A stretch of 27,785 nt of DNA from the NCBI GenBank assembly GCA_910576925.1, contig CAJTKB010000016.1, positions 1 through 27,785 on the forward strand, read 5' to 3'. The notes below the pieces were generated by a model. It was not told the origin of the DNA. It saw nothing but the letters and a program-made list of their open reading frames with translations, and did no database searches. Below are positions 8,015 through 16,395 of the stretch, in pieces. The DNA comes from an uncultured Bacilli bacterium (GTDB taxonomy: Bacteria; Bacillota_I; Bacilli_A; RF39; UBA660). Made by a program: the position numbers and the translations under genes. Position 1 is the first letter of the stretch. Every line of letters starts with the position of its first letter.

Positions 8015-8045
8015 ATGCTTTTTATGACTAAATGCATTTATTTTT
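8009..8045 (+). terminator. Intrinsic terminator after the NlpC/P60-like gene
   Basis: AAATAAATGC (8009-8018) pairs perfectly with GCATTTATTT (8034-8043) and runs into Ts. The stop codon of the gene is inside the left arm. Confidence 0.82.
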
Positions 8046-8102
8046 CTTATATCAAAAGAATTAAGTAATTTTCAAAAATAGTAGAACTATGTTGGGTATT
8101 TA

Positions 8103-8122
8103 TGTTAGAATATTGTTATAAT
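8103..8122 (+). promoter_or_regulatory. Candidate ezrA promoter region with two extended -10 boxes
   Basis: TG-T-TAGAAT (8103-8111) and TG-T-TATAAT (8114-8122) are both extended -10 elements. The second is the better match but would start transcription at about 8129, removing the ribosome site (AGAGGTG, 8123-8129). The first gives a 17-base leader and is more likely for translated mRNA. No good -35 is seen. Confidence 0.4.
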
Positions 8123-8134
8123 AGAGGTGAATTT

Positions 8135-9856
8135 ATGAAGTACAATAATATGACTTATATTATTATAGGGATTTGTATATTTGTTGTAGTTATCATTTTT
8201 TCTATATACTTATTAATTAATAAGAAAAAGAAGAGATATAAAAAGATTTTGGATACACTTGAAGTGGATAAAAATTTAGTTGGAAGTATACCTATTTCTC
8301 TTGAGTTATCTAAAATAGATTCTATGAATAAAAACGAAGACTTAGAAATTCGTTATAATAATTGGAATAATAAAATAGATTATATAAAAAATACTTTACT
8401 TCCTAATATTGATGACTTATTAATAGAAATTGATACTTTTTTTGAGAAGAAAGATTATAGTAATTGCGATAAAAAAATTACTAAATGCGAACTTGAAATC
8501 TATAAGATAAGAGAGTATGCTGAGAATCTCCTAAAGGAAATTAAAGAAATTACTTCTAGTGAAGAAAAATATAGAAGTAACCTTATAAAATTAAAGACAA
8601 GATACAGGAAAATTAATAATGAATATCATAATCATTCTAATTTATATGATGAAATGCAAGAGTCGATAGGCTTACAGCTTGAAAATATTGAAAAGAGATT
8701 CTTGGTATTTGAAAAAGCAATGGATGAGAATGATTATGCTGAAGTTGTTCATATAATAAAAGCTCTTACTGTATTAATCGAACAAATGGAAGGTGTTGTT
8801 AAAGAAACACCAGATCTTGTTCTAATGGCTAAACAGTTGATACCACAAAAGATCAAAGAAGTAAAAGATATAGCAAGTGAAATGCTAGAAGAGGGATATT
8901 CCCTTCAATATTTAAATCTTGATTATAATATAGATGAAGCTAATAAAAATGTTGGTGCTATACTTGATAGAATTAGAGTTCTTAATTTAGAAGATTGTAT
9001 GATAGAGTTAAAGACTATACTTGATTATTTAGACTCCTTATTTGTTGATTTTGAGAAGGAAAGACTTAGTAAAAAAGTATATGATGAAGTAAGTCGTGAC
9101 TTTGATAAGAAACTTTTAAAGACTAATAAGGTAGTAGAAGATATGACTTCTCAGCTTGATCAAATTGAAAATATGTATGATATGAAGACTGAAGATGTTG
9201 AGAAAATAAAAGAAGAAGAAAAAACACTGATTGTAATTAATGATGATTATAAGAAAATGCTTTCTAAAGTTGAGAGTAAATCAACTCCTTATTCTGAACT
9301 ACATAAAGAAGTGGAAGAGTTAACTGTAAGGCTTAAAAATGTTACAGAAGACTTGGATAGTACTTTAAAAAATCTTGGAACAATGTATGATGATGAACAA
9401 AGAGCTAGAGAGCAATTAGAAGAGATTGAAAAGTTCTTAAAAGCTAGTAAAAATTTGATTAGAAATTATAAATTACCTGTTATAAGTGATAAATATTTTG
9501 TTGAATTAAATGAAGCAAATGAGGCAATAAGTGAAGTTATTAGTGAACTTTCTCGTAAACCTATTGTTATTAATACTCTTAATACAAGAGTTGATACCGC
9601 AAGAGATTTGGTTTTGAAGCTTTATAATACAACAAGTGATATGATAAGAGAGGCAAGTCTTGCTGAGACTACAATAGAGTATGCAAATAGATTTAGAGAT
9701 TACTATCGTATTAATGATAAACTTGATGTAGCAGTTGAAAACTTCTTTCAGGGTAATTATAGAGATTCTTTAAAGGAAGTTTTAGCTGCTATTAAGAAAG
9801 TTGATAATGAAGTTTATAGAGAACTTGTTACTATATGTGATACTAGTAAGAGTTAA
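8135..9856 (+). CDS. ezrA: Septation ring formation regulator EzrA
   Basis: EzrA is a membrane-anchored negative regulator of FtsZ ring assembly, also needed for normal septum positioning and cell size in Bacilli. From the ATG at 8135 the protein is 573 aa, close to the family's usual 560-570. One helix (about residues 4-27) is followed by a basic KKKKRYKK stretch, giving the N-out/C-in topology typical of EzrA. The rest is a chain of long acidic coiled-coil helices arranged like spectrin repeats. An upstream ATG at 8102 would add 11 residues but overlaps the -10 boxes; AGAGGTG supports 8135. It is monocistronic. EzrA is a marker for the Bacilli lineage. Confidence 0.92.
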   Translation: MKYNNMTYIIIGICIFVVVIIFSIYLLINKKKKRYKKILDTLEVDKNLVGSIPISLELSKIDSMNKNEDLEIRYNNWNNKIDYIKNTLLPNIDDLLIEIDTFFEKKDYSNCDKKITKCELEIYKIREYAENLLKEIKEITSSEEKYRSNLIKLKTRYRKINNEYHNHSNLYDEMQESIGLQLENIEKRFLVFEKAMDENDYAEVVHIIKALTVLIEQMEGVVKETPDLVLMAKQLIPQKIKEVKDIASEMLEEGYSLQYLNLDYNIDEANKNVGAILDRIRVLNLEDCMIELKTILDYLDSLFVDFEKERLSKKVYDEVSRDFDKKLLKTNKVVEDMTSQLDQIENMYDMKTEDVEKIKEEEKTLIVINDDYKKMLSKVESKSTPYSELHKEVEELTVRLKNVTEDLDSTLKNLGTMYDDEQRAREQLEEIEKFLKASKNLIRNYKLPVISDKYFVELNEANEAISEVISELSRKPIVINTLNTRVDTARDLVLKLYNTTSDMIREASLAETTIEYANRFRDYYRINDKLDVAVENFFQGNYRDSLKEVLAAIKKVDNEVYRELVTICDTSKS

Positions 9857-9958
9857 TATTCTATAAGTTTTTTTATGTATATAAAAAGAAGTAACTAGAG
9901 TATTGTCATTTTAATATTAATACTAAAATCATTAATTTTTAAATCATCTTCTAAGACA

Positions 9959-9987
9959 GTGACTTTTTGTTAGAAATTTGGTACAAT
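9959..9987 (+). promoter_or_regulatory. Promoter of the ackA-nrnA-ysxC operon
   Basis: GTGACT (9959-9964) and TACAAT (9982-9987) are 17 bases apart, about 32 bases before the ackA ATG. Confidence 0.55.
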
Positions 9988-10019
9988 GTAATAGATTACT
10001 TAAGAAAGAGGGATAATGT

Positions 10020-11204
10020 ATGAAAATAATTTGTGTAAATGCTGGTAGTAGTTCACTTAAATTTAGTTTATTTAATATGGAAAAAGAAGAAGTTATTGCT
10101 AGTGGCTTATTTGAAAGAATTGGAATGAATAATAGTAATAGTGTTATTAAATACAATGGTCAAAGAATAGAACACGAAGTAGAAATGAAGGATCATACTG
10201 ATGCTGTTAATGTTTTATTTGATAAACTTATAAGTCTAAATATTATTGATTCACTTTCTGAAATTGATGGAGTTGGACATAGACTGGTTCATGGAAAGGA
10301 TAAGTACAGTGATTCTGTTGTTATTACTGATGAAGTAGTTAAAGATTTGCTACAGTTTAAAGAATTTGCACCACTTCATAATCCTGCTAATGTACTTGGA
10401 ATTAATGCTTTTCGTGAGAAACTTCCTAATGTTGTTATGGTTGGGGTTTTTGATACAGCTTTTCATCACACAATAGAAGAGGAGAACTATTTATATGCTA
10501 CTCCATATGACTGGTATAAAGATTATGGTGTTCGTAAATATGGTTTTCATGGAACTAGTCATAGATATATAACAGAAACGCTTACTAATAAATTAGGTAA
10601 GAAAGATTTTAAATTAATTAATTGTCATATAGGAAATGGTGCTAGTCTTGCTGCAATTAATAATGGTAAATGTATAAATACTACTATGGGATTTACCCCT
10701 CTTTCTGGTGTTATTATGGGAACTAGAAGTGGAGATATAGACCCTTCAATTATTCCTTATGTTATGGAAAAAGAGGGAATGAATGCTAATGAGGTAGTAG
10801 ATGAATTAAATAAAACTTCTGGACTTCTTGGTATTAGTGGAAAAAGTGGTGATATGCGAGATATTTTAGCTGGAATGGATGAAAGAGATTCTAGATGTTA
10901 TTTAGCATTTAATAAATATTGTCGTAGTGTAACTAATTATATTGCTTCATATTATGTTGAATTAGGTGGGGTTGATGTTATATCATTTACTGCTGGAGTT
11001 GGAGAAAACTCTGCACCATTTAGAAAGATGGTTTGTGATAATTTAGAATGCTTAGGTGTTAAGATTGATTATGATAAAAATGATACAATATTAGGAGAAT
11101 TTGCAAAGATTAGTACAGATGATTCTAAAATAGATGTGTATGTTGTACCAACAGATGAAGAATTACTTATTGCTAGAGATACTTTGAAGTTTATTGAAAA
11201 TTAG
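10020..11204 (+). CDS. ackA: Acetate kinase
   Basis: AckA interconverts acetyl phosphate plus ADP and acetate plus ATP, the substrate-level phosphorylation step of acetate fermentation. The 394-aa sequence is complete for the ASKHA fold. It starts with the phosphate-1 motif NAGSSSLKFSLF (N7), then GHRLVHGK (the substrate arginine) near residue 86, KYGFHGTSHRYI near 178, HIGNGASLAAI near 204, and MGTRSGDIDPSI near 237. AGAGGG precedes the ATG. No pta lies nearby, so acetyl phosphate must come from a gene elsewhere. It heads a compact operon with nrnA 13 bp downstream. Confidence 0.98.
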   Translation: MKIICVNAGSSSLKFSLFNMEKEEVIASGLFERIGMNNSNSVIKYNGQRIEHEVEMKDHTDAVNVLFDKLISLNIIDSLSEIDGVGHRLVHGKDKYSDSVVITDEVVKDLLQFKEFAPLHNPANVLGINAFREKLPNVVMVGVFDTAFHHTIEEENYLYATPYDWYKDYGVRKYGFHGTSHRYITETLTNKLGKKDFKLINCHIGNGASLAAINNGKCINTTMGFTPLSGVIMGTRSGDIDPSIIPYVMEKEGMNANEVVDELNKTSGLLGISGKSGDMRDILAGMDERDSRCYLAFNKYCRSVTNYIASYYVELGGVDVISFTAGVGENSAPFRKMVCDNLECLGVKIDYDKNDTILGEFAKISTDDSKIDVYVVPTDEELLIARDTLKFIEN

Positions 11205-11217
11205 ATTGGATGATTAT

Positions 11218-12180
11218 ATGTTTAAACAGATTTATAAGACAATAAAGAAATACGATACTATTGTTATTGCAAGGCATATTGGAGTAGATCCAGATGCATT
11301 AGCTAGTCAACTTGCTTTGAGAGATTCTATAAAGTTAACTTTTCCTAATAAAAGTGTTTATGCTATTGGAACAGGAACAAATAGATTTTCATTTATTGGA
11401 AAGCTTGATAAGATTGAAGCATGGAAAGATGCCTTATTAATAGTTGTTGACACACCAGATAAGAGAAGAATTGATTCTGCTAAAGTAGATGATTTCAAAT
11501 ATGTTATAAAAATCGATCATCATCCATTTATAGAAGATTTTGGAGGAATAGAATATATTGAAGAGACTGCTAGTAGTGCCTCTCAAATAATTATGGAGTT
11601 ACTTTTAAGTACTAAGCTTAGTTGTAATAAGGAAATAGCAGAAATTTTATATTATGGATTAGTAAGTGATTCTAATCGTTTTCTGTTTAATACTTCTACA
11701 GCCAAAACCTTTTCACTTGTTTCAAAGTATTTAAGTGAGTATGATATAGACATTAGTAAAGTGTATCAAAACTTATATTTACGTCCATTTAATGAGGTTC
11801 AACTTGAGGGATATATGGCTCAGAATATGCAAGTTACAGAAAATGGTGTTGGTTATATTGATATAACAGATGAAATACAAAGTAAATATAAAGTAGATAG
11901 TGCTGCGGCTGGAAATATGATTAATAATTTTAATTTTATACAGGAAATATTAGTGTGGGTGACTATTACTGAGGATGAAAAGAAAGGACAAATAAGAATT
12001 TCTATTCGTTCTCGTGGTCCTGAAATAAATAAAGTTGCTGAAAATCATAATGGTGGTGGTCATAAATTTGCTAGTGGTGTTAAAGTAGAAACATTCGAAG
12101 AAGCACATATTATTGTTAATGAGCTTGATAAAGTATGTGGGAAATACATAAAGGATAATTCTTTAGAGGAGGAAGTTTAA
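11218..12180 (+). CDS. nrnA: DHH/DHHA1 phosphoesterase, NrnA-type oligoribonuclease/pAp phosphatase
   Basis: NrnA degrades short RNA oligomers (and often pGpG) and removes the 3' phosphate of pAp. The 320-aa protein has all DHH metal motifs: H20, D24 and D26 (HIGVDPDALAS), D78 (VVDT), D100-H101-H102 (IDHH) and D151 (SDSNRF). The DHHA1 substrate domain has GGGH at 279-282 followed by KFASG. Motif I reads DPD where most relatives have DGD, but both aspartates remain. I prefer the ATG at 11218; a TTG at 11194 would overlap ackA. The ribosome site is weak (GGA 7 bases before), suggesting coupling to ackA. It ends exactly one base before ysxC. Confidence 0.9.
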   Translation: MFKQIYKTIKKYDTIVIARHIGVDPDALASQLALRDSIKLTFPNKSVYAIGTGTNRFSFIGKLDKIEAWKDALLIVVDTPDKRRIDSAKVDDFKYVIKIDHHPFIEDFGGIEYIEETASSASQIIMELLLSTKLSCNKEIAEILYYGLVSDSNRFLFNTSTAKTFSLVSKYLSEYDIDISKVYQNLYLRPFNEVQLEGYMAQNMQVTENGVGYIDITDEIQSKYKVDSAAAGNMINNFNFIQEILVWVTITEDEKKGQIRISIRSRGPEINKVAENHNGGGHKFASGVKVETFEEAHIIVNELDKVCGKYIKDNSLEEEV

Positions 12181-12774
12181 ATGGTTATAAAGAGTGCTGA
12201 TTTAGAGATACTTGCAACACGTAGAAGTCAATATCCTGAAGGAGGCCTACCTGAATTTTTACTTGTTGGTCGTAGTAATGTTGGAAAAAGTAGTTTTATT
12301 AATACACTTCTTGGGAGAAAAAATCTTGCTTATACTTCAGCAAGACCTGGAAAAACTCAAACATTAAATTTTTATTTAGTTAATAAGAATTTCTATTTGA
12401 TTGATGTGCCAGGATATGGTTATGCTAGTGTTTCTAGAAAAACCCAAGAAAAGTTTGGTCTTATGATAGAAGAGTATTTACAAAAGAGACAACAATTAAA
12501 GAGAGTATTTATGTTAGTTGATTTTAGAATGAAACCAACAGATGATGATATTTTGATGTATAACTTTTTAAAATATTATAATCTTCCTGTTACTATTATT
12601 GCTACAAAGTCAGACAAAATAGGTGGTAGTAAAAAAGAAAAATGTTTAAAACAGATAATGGATGCTATTGATTTAGTTGTAGGAGATGATATAGTTGTAT
12701 TTTCTAGTGTTACTAAAATAGGACGAGATGATACATTAAATAAAATTGAGGGTCTAGTAGAAGAAACTATTTAG
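12181..12774 (+). CDS. ysxC: Ribosome biogenesis GTPase YsxC/EngB
   Basis: This TRAFAC-class GTPase is needed for late 50S assembly and is usually essential. The 197-aa length is typical. G1 is GRSNVGKS (30-37), G2 lies around ARPGKT (54-59), G3 is DVPGYG (75-80), and G4 is TKSD (142-145), with G5 at about SSVT. The ATG directly follows the nrnA stop, with GAGGAGG inside the nrnA end, so translation is coupled. A strong terminator overlaps its 3' end. Grouping with ackA and nrnA gives a housekeeping operon. Confidence 0.96.
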   Translation: MVIKSADLEILATRRSQYPEGGLPEFLLVGRSNVGKSSFINTLLGRKNLAYTSARPGKTQTLNFYLVNKNFYLIDVPGYGYASVSRKTQEKFGLMIEEYLQKRQQLKRVFMLVDFRMKPTDDDILMYNFLKYYNLPVTIIATKSDKIGGSKKEKCLKQIMDAIDLVVGDDIVVFSSVTKIGRDDTLNKIEGLVEETI

Positions 12775-12783
12775 ACCTTTTTT
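12751..12783 (+). terminator. Strong intrinsic terminator at the end of ysxC
   Basis: GGTCTA (12751-12756) pairs with TAGACC (12772-12777); the inner GTAG/CTAT extends the stem, and six Ts follow directly. The stop codon of ysxC is in the right arm. Confidence 0.9.
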
Positions 12784-12806
12784 CATATTATATTTTAGGT
12801 GATAAT

Positions 12807-13271
12807 ATGAAAGTTGAAAGTGTAGATGATGGATTTAGAATATTTATTCATAATTGTTATTCAGATTCAGTTAATTTTCATAATAAGGTAGAGATAGAGG
12901 ATAGTATAAGAAATATTTTAGAAAAGATTTGTCATAATTATAGAATTAAATTAAAGGGATTTTATAGAGTAAAAATTTATCCTAACAACATAGGTACCTT
13001 TTTAGAGGTAATTAAAATAGATGATGATAATTATGATGGTTGTGAAATTGATTTTAGAATTGTAGTTGTTTTTAATAAAGAAATGTATTTAAAAGTTGAA
13101 AATTATGATTACATTTCTGAATATGATTCTCTTTATTTGGAAGGATTTTATTATGTAAATTTAGAAAATATTACTAATTATTTTCAAATGAGTGATTTTG
13201 GAGAAGTTGTTTCTTCTGATTTGATTAATTTTGAAAAGAGTGTATTCATACAAAAAAATAAGACTTGTTAG
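12807..13271 (+). CDS. Hypothetical protein, 154 aa
   Basis: I do not recognise this family. The protein is soluble, rich in beta-forming and aromatic residues and in D/N/Y (segments such as GFYRVKIYPNN, DFRIVVVFNKEMYLKV, YLEGFYYVNLENI). It has no signal peptide or membrane helix and no clear catalytic motif. GGTGAT precedes the ATG. It lies beyond the ysxC terminator, so it needs its own promoter or read-through; CATATTAT at 12784-12791 would fit a sporulation sigma -10 but no matching -35 is seen. It faces spoIVA tail to tail with only 3 bp between the coding ends. A sporulation link is possible from position only. Confidence 0.7.
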   Translation: MKVESVDDGFRIFIHNCYSDSVNFHNKVEIEDSIRNILEKICHNYRIKLKGFYRVKIYPNNIGTFLEVIKIDDDNYDGCEIDFRIVVVFNKEMYLKVENYDYISEYDSLYLEGFYYVNLENITNYFQMSDFGEVVSSDLINFEKSVFIQKNKTC

Positions 13272-13278
13272 GTCTTAT
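13251..13278 (-). terminator. Intrinsic terminator of spoIVA
   Basis: On the minus strand ATAAGAC (13278-13272) pairs with GTCTTAT (13264-13258) around a 7-base loop and runs into seven Ts. The spoIVA stop codon lies in the first arm. There is no T run on the plus strand, so it works only for spoIVA. Confidence 0.82.
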
Positions 13279-14747
13279 ATTACTATTGCTATCATATTGT
13301 TTGAACCTTTATTTACAACTTTAGATAATGTTTGTTGAAGTTTGAAACGAATGTTATCAGGCATCATATTTATTTTTGATTGGATACCTTCTTGGACAAT
13401 GTTATCTAAACTGCGACCAAAGATTTCACTTTGCCAAATAGTAGATGGATCTTTTTGATCTCTCATAAGATAATTTATGAGTTCTTTTGCTTGAGCTTCA
13501 CTACCAATAATTGGCTCGAAAGTTGACTCTACTTCTACTTTTATCATATGGATTGAAGTAGCAATAGATTTCAGTTTTACACCATAACGAGGTCCCTGTT
13601 TGACTATTTCTGGTGGTGCTAGTTTCATATCATTTACACTAGGTACTGAAATACCATATCCTGTTTGCTTAACCATTTTAAGTGCATATTTAATTTTGTC
13701 ATATTCAGTTTTAGCTGTATTGTATTCCTGAAATATATTTAAGAGATCAGCTTTGCTTGTTACATCAACATTTATTATTTCACTTAGCACTTTATCATAT
13801 AAATCGTTTGGTGCAGTTAATGTTATAGTTACTATTCCTGTTTTAGGATCTACATCTGAAATATATGATTTTTCTATTTCCTCACAATCGGTAAAATGAC
13901 TAGTTATTGTTTCTATATCTCTTAGTTTATCAACTTCTGTTATACTTTCTTTTATTTTTTCAATATACTTTTGTTTTAATGGGTGATTGTGATTTAAAAT
14001 AGCAATCCATTCTGGCATACTTACTTTAATTTCAAGTACAGGAAATTCATATAAAGCTTCTCTTAGGATACTATACATATCTTTTTCAGTCATTGCATCA
14101 ATATTAATTGGCATAACAGGAACATTATATTTTTCTTTTATAGACTCTGCAAGACGTTCTGTTTCTGGTAAAGTTGGATGAGTTGTATTTAAAATGACAA
14201 TGAAAGGTTTATTCATACTCTTTAATTCAGTTATTACTCTTTCCTCTGCTTGAAGGTAATCACTTCTATTAAATTCTCCAATTGAACCATCAGTTGTAAC
14301 TACAATTCCAATAGTTGAATGGTCTTTTATAACCTTTTCTGTTCCTATTTCTGCTGCTTCAATAAATGGTATTTCTTCATCATACCAAGGTGTTTTTACC
14401 ATACGTGGACCGTTTTCATCTTCTATACCCTTGGCATTATCTATAACATAACCAACACAGTCTATTAGACGAATGTTGCAATTAAAGTCATCAATTTTTA
14501 TTTTTGCTGCTTGATTTGGAACAAATTTAGGTTCTGTAGTCATAATCATTTTTCCTTGGGCTGATTGTGGAATTTCGTCTAAGGCTCTTTTTTTCTCATA
14601 AGTATCTTCTATATTTGGAACAATTAAAGTTTCAACCACTTTTTTTATAAAGGTACTTTTACCAGTTCTAACTGCACCAACTACTCCAAGGTAGATATCT
14701 CCACCTGTTCTTTCGGCAATATTTTTAATAATTTCTAATTTTTCCAT
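13275..14747 (-). CDS. spoIVA: Stage IV sporulation protein A
   Basis: SpoIVA is an ATPase that polymerises on the outer forespore membrane and forms the basement layer for the spore coat; it is anchored by SpoVM. The 490-aa length matches the family. The P-loop is GAVRTGKS (24-31), within the conserved start of the family (ERTGGDIYLGVVGAVRTGK). The middle and C-terminal domains are complete, ending in the conserved NMIAIVI-type tail. GGAAAG precedes the ATG. A sigma-E-like promoter lies just upstream. No spoVM gene is visible nearby, but it encodes only about 26 residues and can lie elsewhere. Confidence 0.97.
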   Translation of the reverse strand: MEKLEIIKNIAERTGGDIYLGVVGAVRTGKSTFIKKVVETLIVPNIEDTYEKKRALDEIPQSAQGKMIMTTEPKFVPNQAAKIKIDDFNCNIRLIDCVGYVIDNAKGIEDENGPRMVKTPWYDEEIPFIEAAEIGTEKVIKDHSTIGIVVTTDGSIGEFNRSDYLQAEERVITELKSMNKPFIVILNTTHPTLPETERLAESIKEKYNVPVMPINIDAMTEKDMYSILREALYEFPVLEIKVSMPEWIAILNHNHPLKQKYIEKIKESITEVDKLRDIETITSHFTDCEEIEKSYISDVDPKTGIVTITLTAPNDLYDKVLSEIINVDVTSKADLLNIFQEYNTAKTEYDKIKYALKMVKQTGYGISVPSVNDMKLAPPEIVKQGPRYGVKLKSIATSIHMIKVEVESTFEPIIGSEAQAKELINYLMRDQKDPSTIWQSEIFGRSLDNIVQEGIQSKINMMPDNIRFKLQQTLSKVVNKGSNNMIAIVI

Positions 14748-14769
14748 AAAACTTTCCTTTCTTCATTTA

Positions 14770-14798
14770 AACTTATGTGATAATTATTAAAAATATAA
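14770..14798 (-). promoter_or_regulatory. Candidate sigma-E promoter of spoIVA
   Basis: On the minus strand TTATATT (14798-14792) and CATAAGTT (14777-14770) are 14 bases apart, resembling the sigma-E pattern KMATATT and CATAnnnT. spoIVA is a known sigma-E gene, so the match is expected; the -35 has one mismatch. Confidence 0.5.
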
Positions 14799-14816
14799 CA
14801 AGGTTATTAATTATTA

Positions 14817-14844
14817 TTGACAAGCTTATTAAAAAATATATAAT
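14817..14844 (+). promoter_or_regulatory. Promoter of the P-loop NTPase gene
   Basis: TTGACA (14817-14822) and TATAAT (14839-14844), both perfect, are 16 bases apart. The start near 14851 gives a leader of about 33 bases. Confidence 0.8.
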
Positions 14845-14883
14845 AAATTTAATTAAGTTTATTTTGATGTTAGGAGAATTGTG

Positions 14884-15528
14884 ATGAGTATATTAAAAGT
14901 AGTTTTTACTGGTGGCCCTAGTGGAGGAAAGACTAAAGCTCTTTCTAGGACAAGAGATTATTTGATTAGTAAAGGTTATAATGTTGTTGTAGCAGAAGAA
15001 GCAGCGACTAAGGTTATAAATAGTGGAATTAGGCCTTTTGGAGATAATGCTGTTCCTGTAATTGATTTTCAAAGATGTGTGTTAAGGCTTCAGTTAGAAC
15101 TTGAATCTAGAGCGTTAGAGGAGGCTAAGAATAGTGATAAGGATACAATTATACTTTATGATAGAGGGATTATTGATGGTAAGTCTTATCTTTTAGAGGA
15201 CGAATTTAAGTTGTTATTAGTAGAGACAAATTTATGTGAAGAGGATGTTTTAAAAAGTTATGATTTAGTTATGCATTTAAAAACAGTTGCTGCCTTTAAA
15301 AGCGAAAGGTTCTCATCTAAAAGTAATCCTGCTAGATTTGAAGAAAACTATCAACAAGCAATTATGCAGGATTTAAAAACATTGGCTGTATGGGAAAATC
15401 ATAATAACTTTAAGGTAATAGAGTCTAAGGAAACATTTGATGAAAAATTAGCGGAAATTATATCTTATATTAATTATGAATTAAGTAAAAATAATTCTTT
15501 TCAGAAGAAGAAAACATATATATCATAA
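14884..15528 (+). CDS. P-loop NTPase of the AAA_28/NadR-like kinase type
   Basis: The 214-aa protein has a Walker A GGPSGGKT (10-17), a DRG motif in YDRGIIDG after a hydrophobic strand (IILYDRG, Walker B-like), and a basic lid region (FKSERFSSKSNPARFEE) of the kind seen in nucleoside or nucleotide kinases. This order matches the AAA_28 family, which is close to NadR ribosylnicotinamide kinase and thymidylate kinase. The substrate is unknown. I use the ATG at 14884, 7 bases after TAGGAGA; a GTG just before would add one residue. It has its own strong promoter and is divergent from spoIVA. Confidence 0.82.
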   Translation: MSILKVVFTGGPSGGKTKALSRTRDYLISKGYNVVVAEEAATKVINSGIRPFGDNAVPVIDFQRCVLRLQLELESRALEEAKNSDKDTIILYDRGIIDGKSYLLEDEFKLLLVETNLCEEDVLKSYDLVMHLKTVAAFKSERFSSKSNPARFEENYQQAIMQDLKTLAVWENHNNFKVIESKETFDEKLAEIISYINYELSKNNSFQKKKTYIS

Positions 15529-15853
15529 TATTTGCTTTTAATAACAATATTAAAAAGCTGATGTAATATATAAGGTTGAATAGAACATAATTCTAAAGAA
15601 GTAAAATATATCAATATTTCTAAGTGTTTAAAGTCAAACACAATTAACGAAAGTAGGAATGATAGTATAGAATACACTAATTTCCTATAAATATGATGTT
15701 TACTAAAAGATGGAATGAAATGTATATACAATTCACTCCTTTTTGGCAAGTGCCGAAGAAGCTTTTGTATTAAGAAGTTGAATGAGTTGTCTTATAAAAT
15801 AAAAAAATTTGTTTTTGAATAGTGCAAATTCCATATCCTGTTGTGTCTTAATT
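15529..15853. other. Gene-free stretch with a hairpin and possible gene remnant
   Basis: A hairpin (15534-15543 with 15548-15558, one bulge) lies just after the NTPase gene without a T run. The rest holds only broken frames, reported separately at 15580-15773. A minus-strand frame at 15501-15749 is hydrophobic and overlaps the NTPase gene; I do not accept it. Confidence 0.45.
15580..15773 (+). pseudogene. Possible decayed gene fragment
   Basis: A 36-codon open frame (15580-15690; reads KEVKYINISKCLKSNTINES in part) stops at TAA. A second frame, shifted, takes over at about 15681 and runs to TAA at 15771 with a protein-like tail (FTPFWQVPKKLLY). One frameshift would join them into about 65 residues. 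No start or ribosome site is seen and I do not recognise the family. AT-rich DNA gives such frames by chance, so the call is weak. Confidence 0.3.
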
Positions 15854-16354
15854 TTATTTATGTTTTCCATTACTTAATAGTTTATTAACATCTTTAATAA
15901 AAATTTGTCCATTTGCCTTAAATCCCAGATTGTTAAAAAATTTTGCTGCAGAAATATTTCTTGGAAGAACACTGGCAGAAATATAATCAGTATTTTTTAA
16001 TAGCGCTATACTGATTATTTTATCAACTAATAATTTTCCAATATTGTATTTTCTATATTCGTCTATTACGTAAATATTACTTATTATACAAACGTAATCA
16101 TTTAATTCTATATAGTTGTTCTCAAAAAATGCTTCAATAAACCCAATTATACGGCCGTCTATTTCGGCTACATATGATGGATTTTCTTCATCACTGTAAT
16201 ATATGTCTTCCTTATAGGAATCATCTCTGTAGTATCCTCCTGTGTATCCTTGATTTCCATTTTCAAATGTATCCATAAGCAATCCGAAAGATTTATATAA
16301 CTCGGTTATTTGTAAGCTATCTTCCTCATTCAATTCTCTAATTAATAGTCCCAT
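15854..16354 (-). CDS. GNAT family N-acetyltransferase
   Basis: The 166-aa protein has the GNAT layout: an N-terminal strand and helix (LLIRELNEEDSLQITELY), a central strand pair (YVAEIDGRIIGFIEAFF), motif A with the acetyl-CoA loop in IYVIDEYRKYNIGKLLVDKI (about residues 94-113), and the C-terminal SAAKFFNNLGFKANGQIF element. The acceptor is unknown; the extra acidic segment around residues 30-58 (GYTGGYYRDDSYKEDIYYSD) is unusual and may shape the substrate site. GTGGAG precedes the ATG. It is monocistronic with an extended -10 promoter. Confidence 0.87.
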   Translation of the reverse strand: MGLLIRELNEEDSLQITELYKSFGLLMDTFENGNQGYTGGYYRDDSYKEDIYYSDEENPSYVAEIDGRIIGFIEAFFENNYIELNDYVCIISNIYVIDEYRKYNIGKLLVDKIISIALLKNTDYISASVLPRNISAAKFFNNLGFKANGQIFIKDVNKLLSNGKHK

Positions 16355-16386
16355 AATTAATACTCCACTCTAAAATTTTTAATATA

Positions 16387-16395
16387 ATTATATCA
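16387..16395 (-). promoter_or_regulatory. Extended -10 promoter of the GNAT gene
   Basis: On the minus strand TG-A-TATAAT (16395-16387) lies about 33 bases before the ATG. No clear -35 is seen, which extended -10 promoters tolerate. Confidence 0.55.

Noticed and set aside
14748..14883. Possible spoVM-like micro-gene beside spoIVA
   Set aside because: No short frame of about 26 codons with a ribosome site and an amphipathic helix pattern could be seen between the divergent promoters.
15501..15749. Hydrophobic 82-residue frame on the minus strand
   Set aside because: It overlaps the NTPase gene end, needs a TTG start, and is low in complexity; AT-rich complementary strands often look like this.
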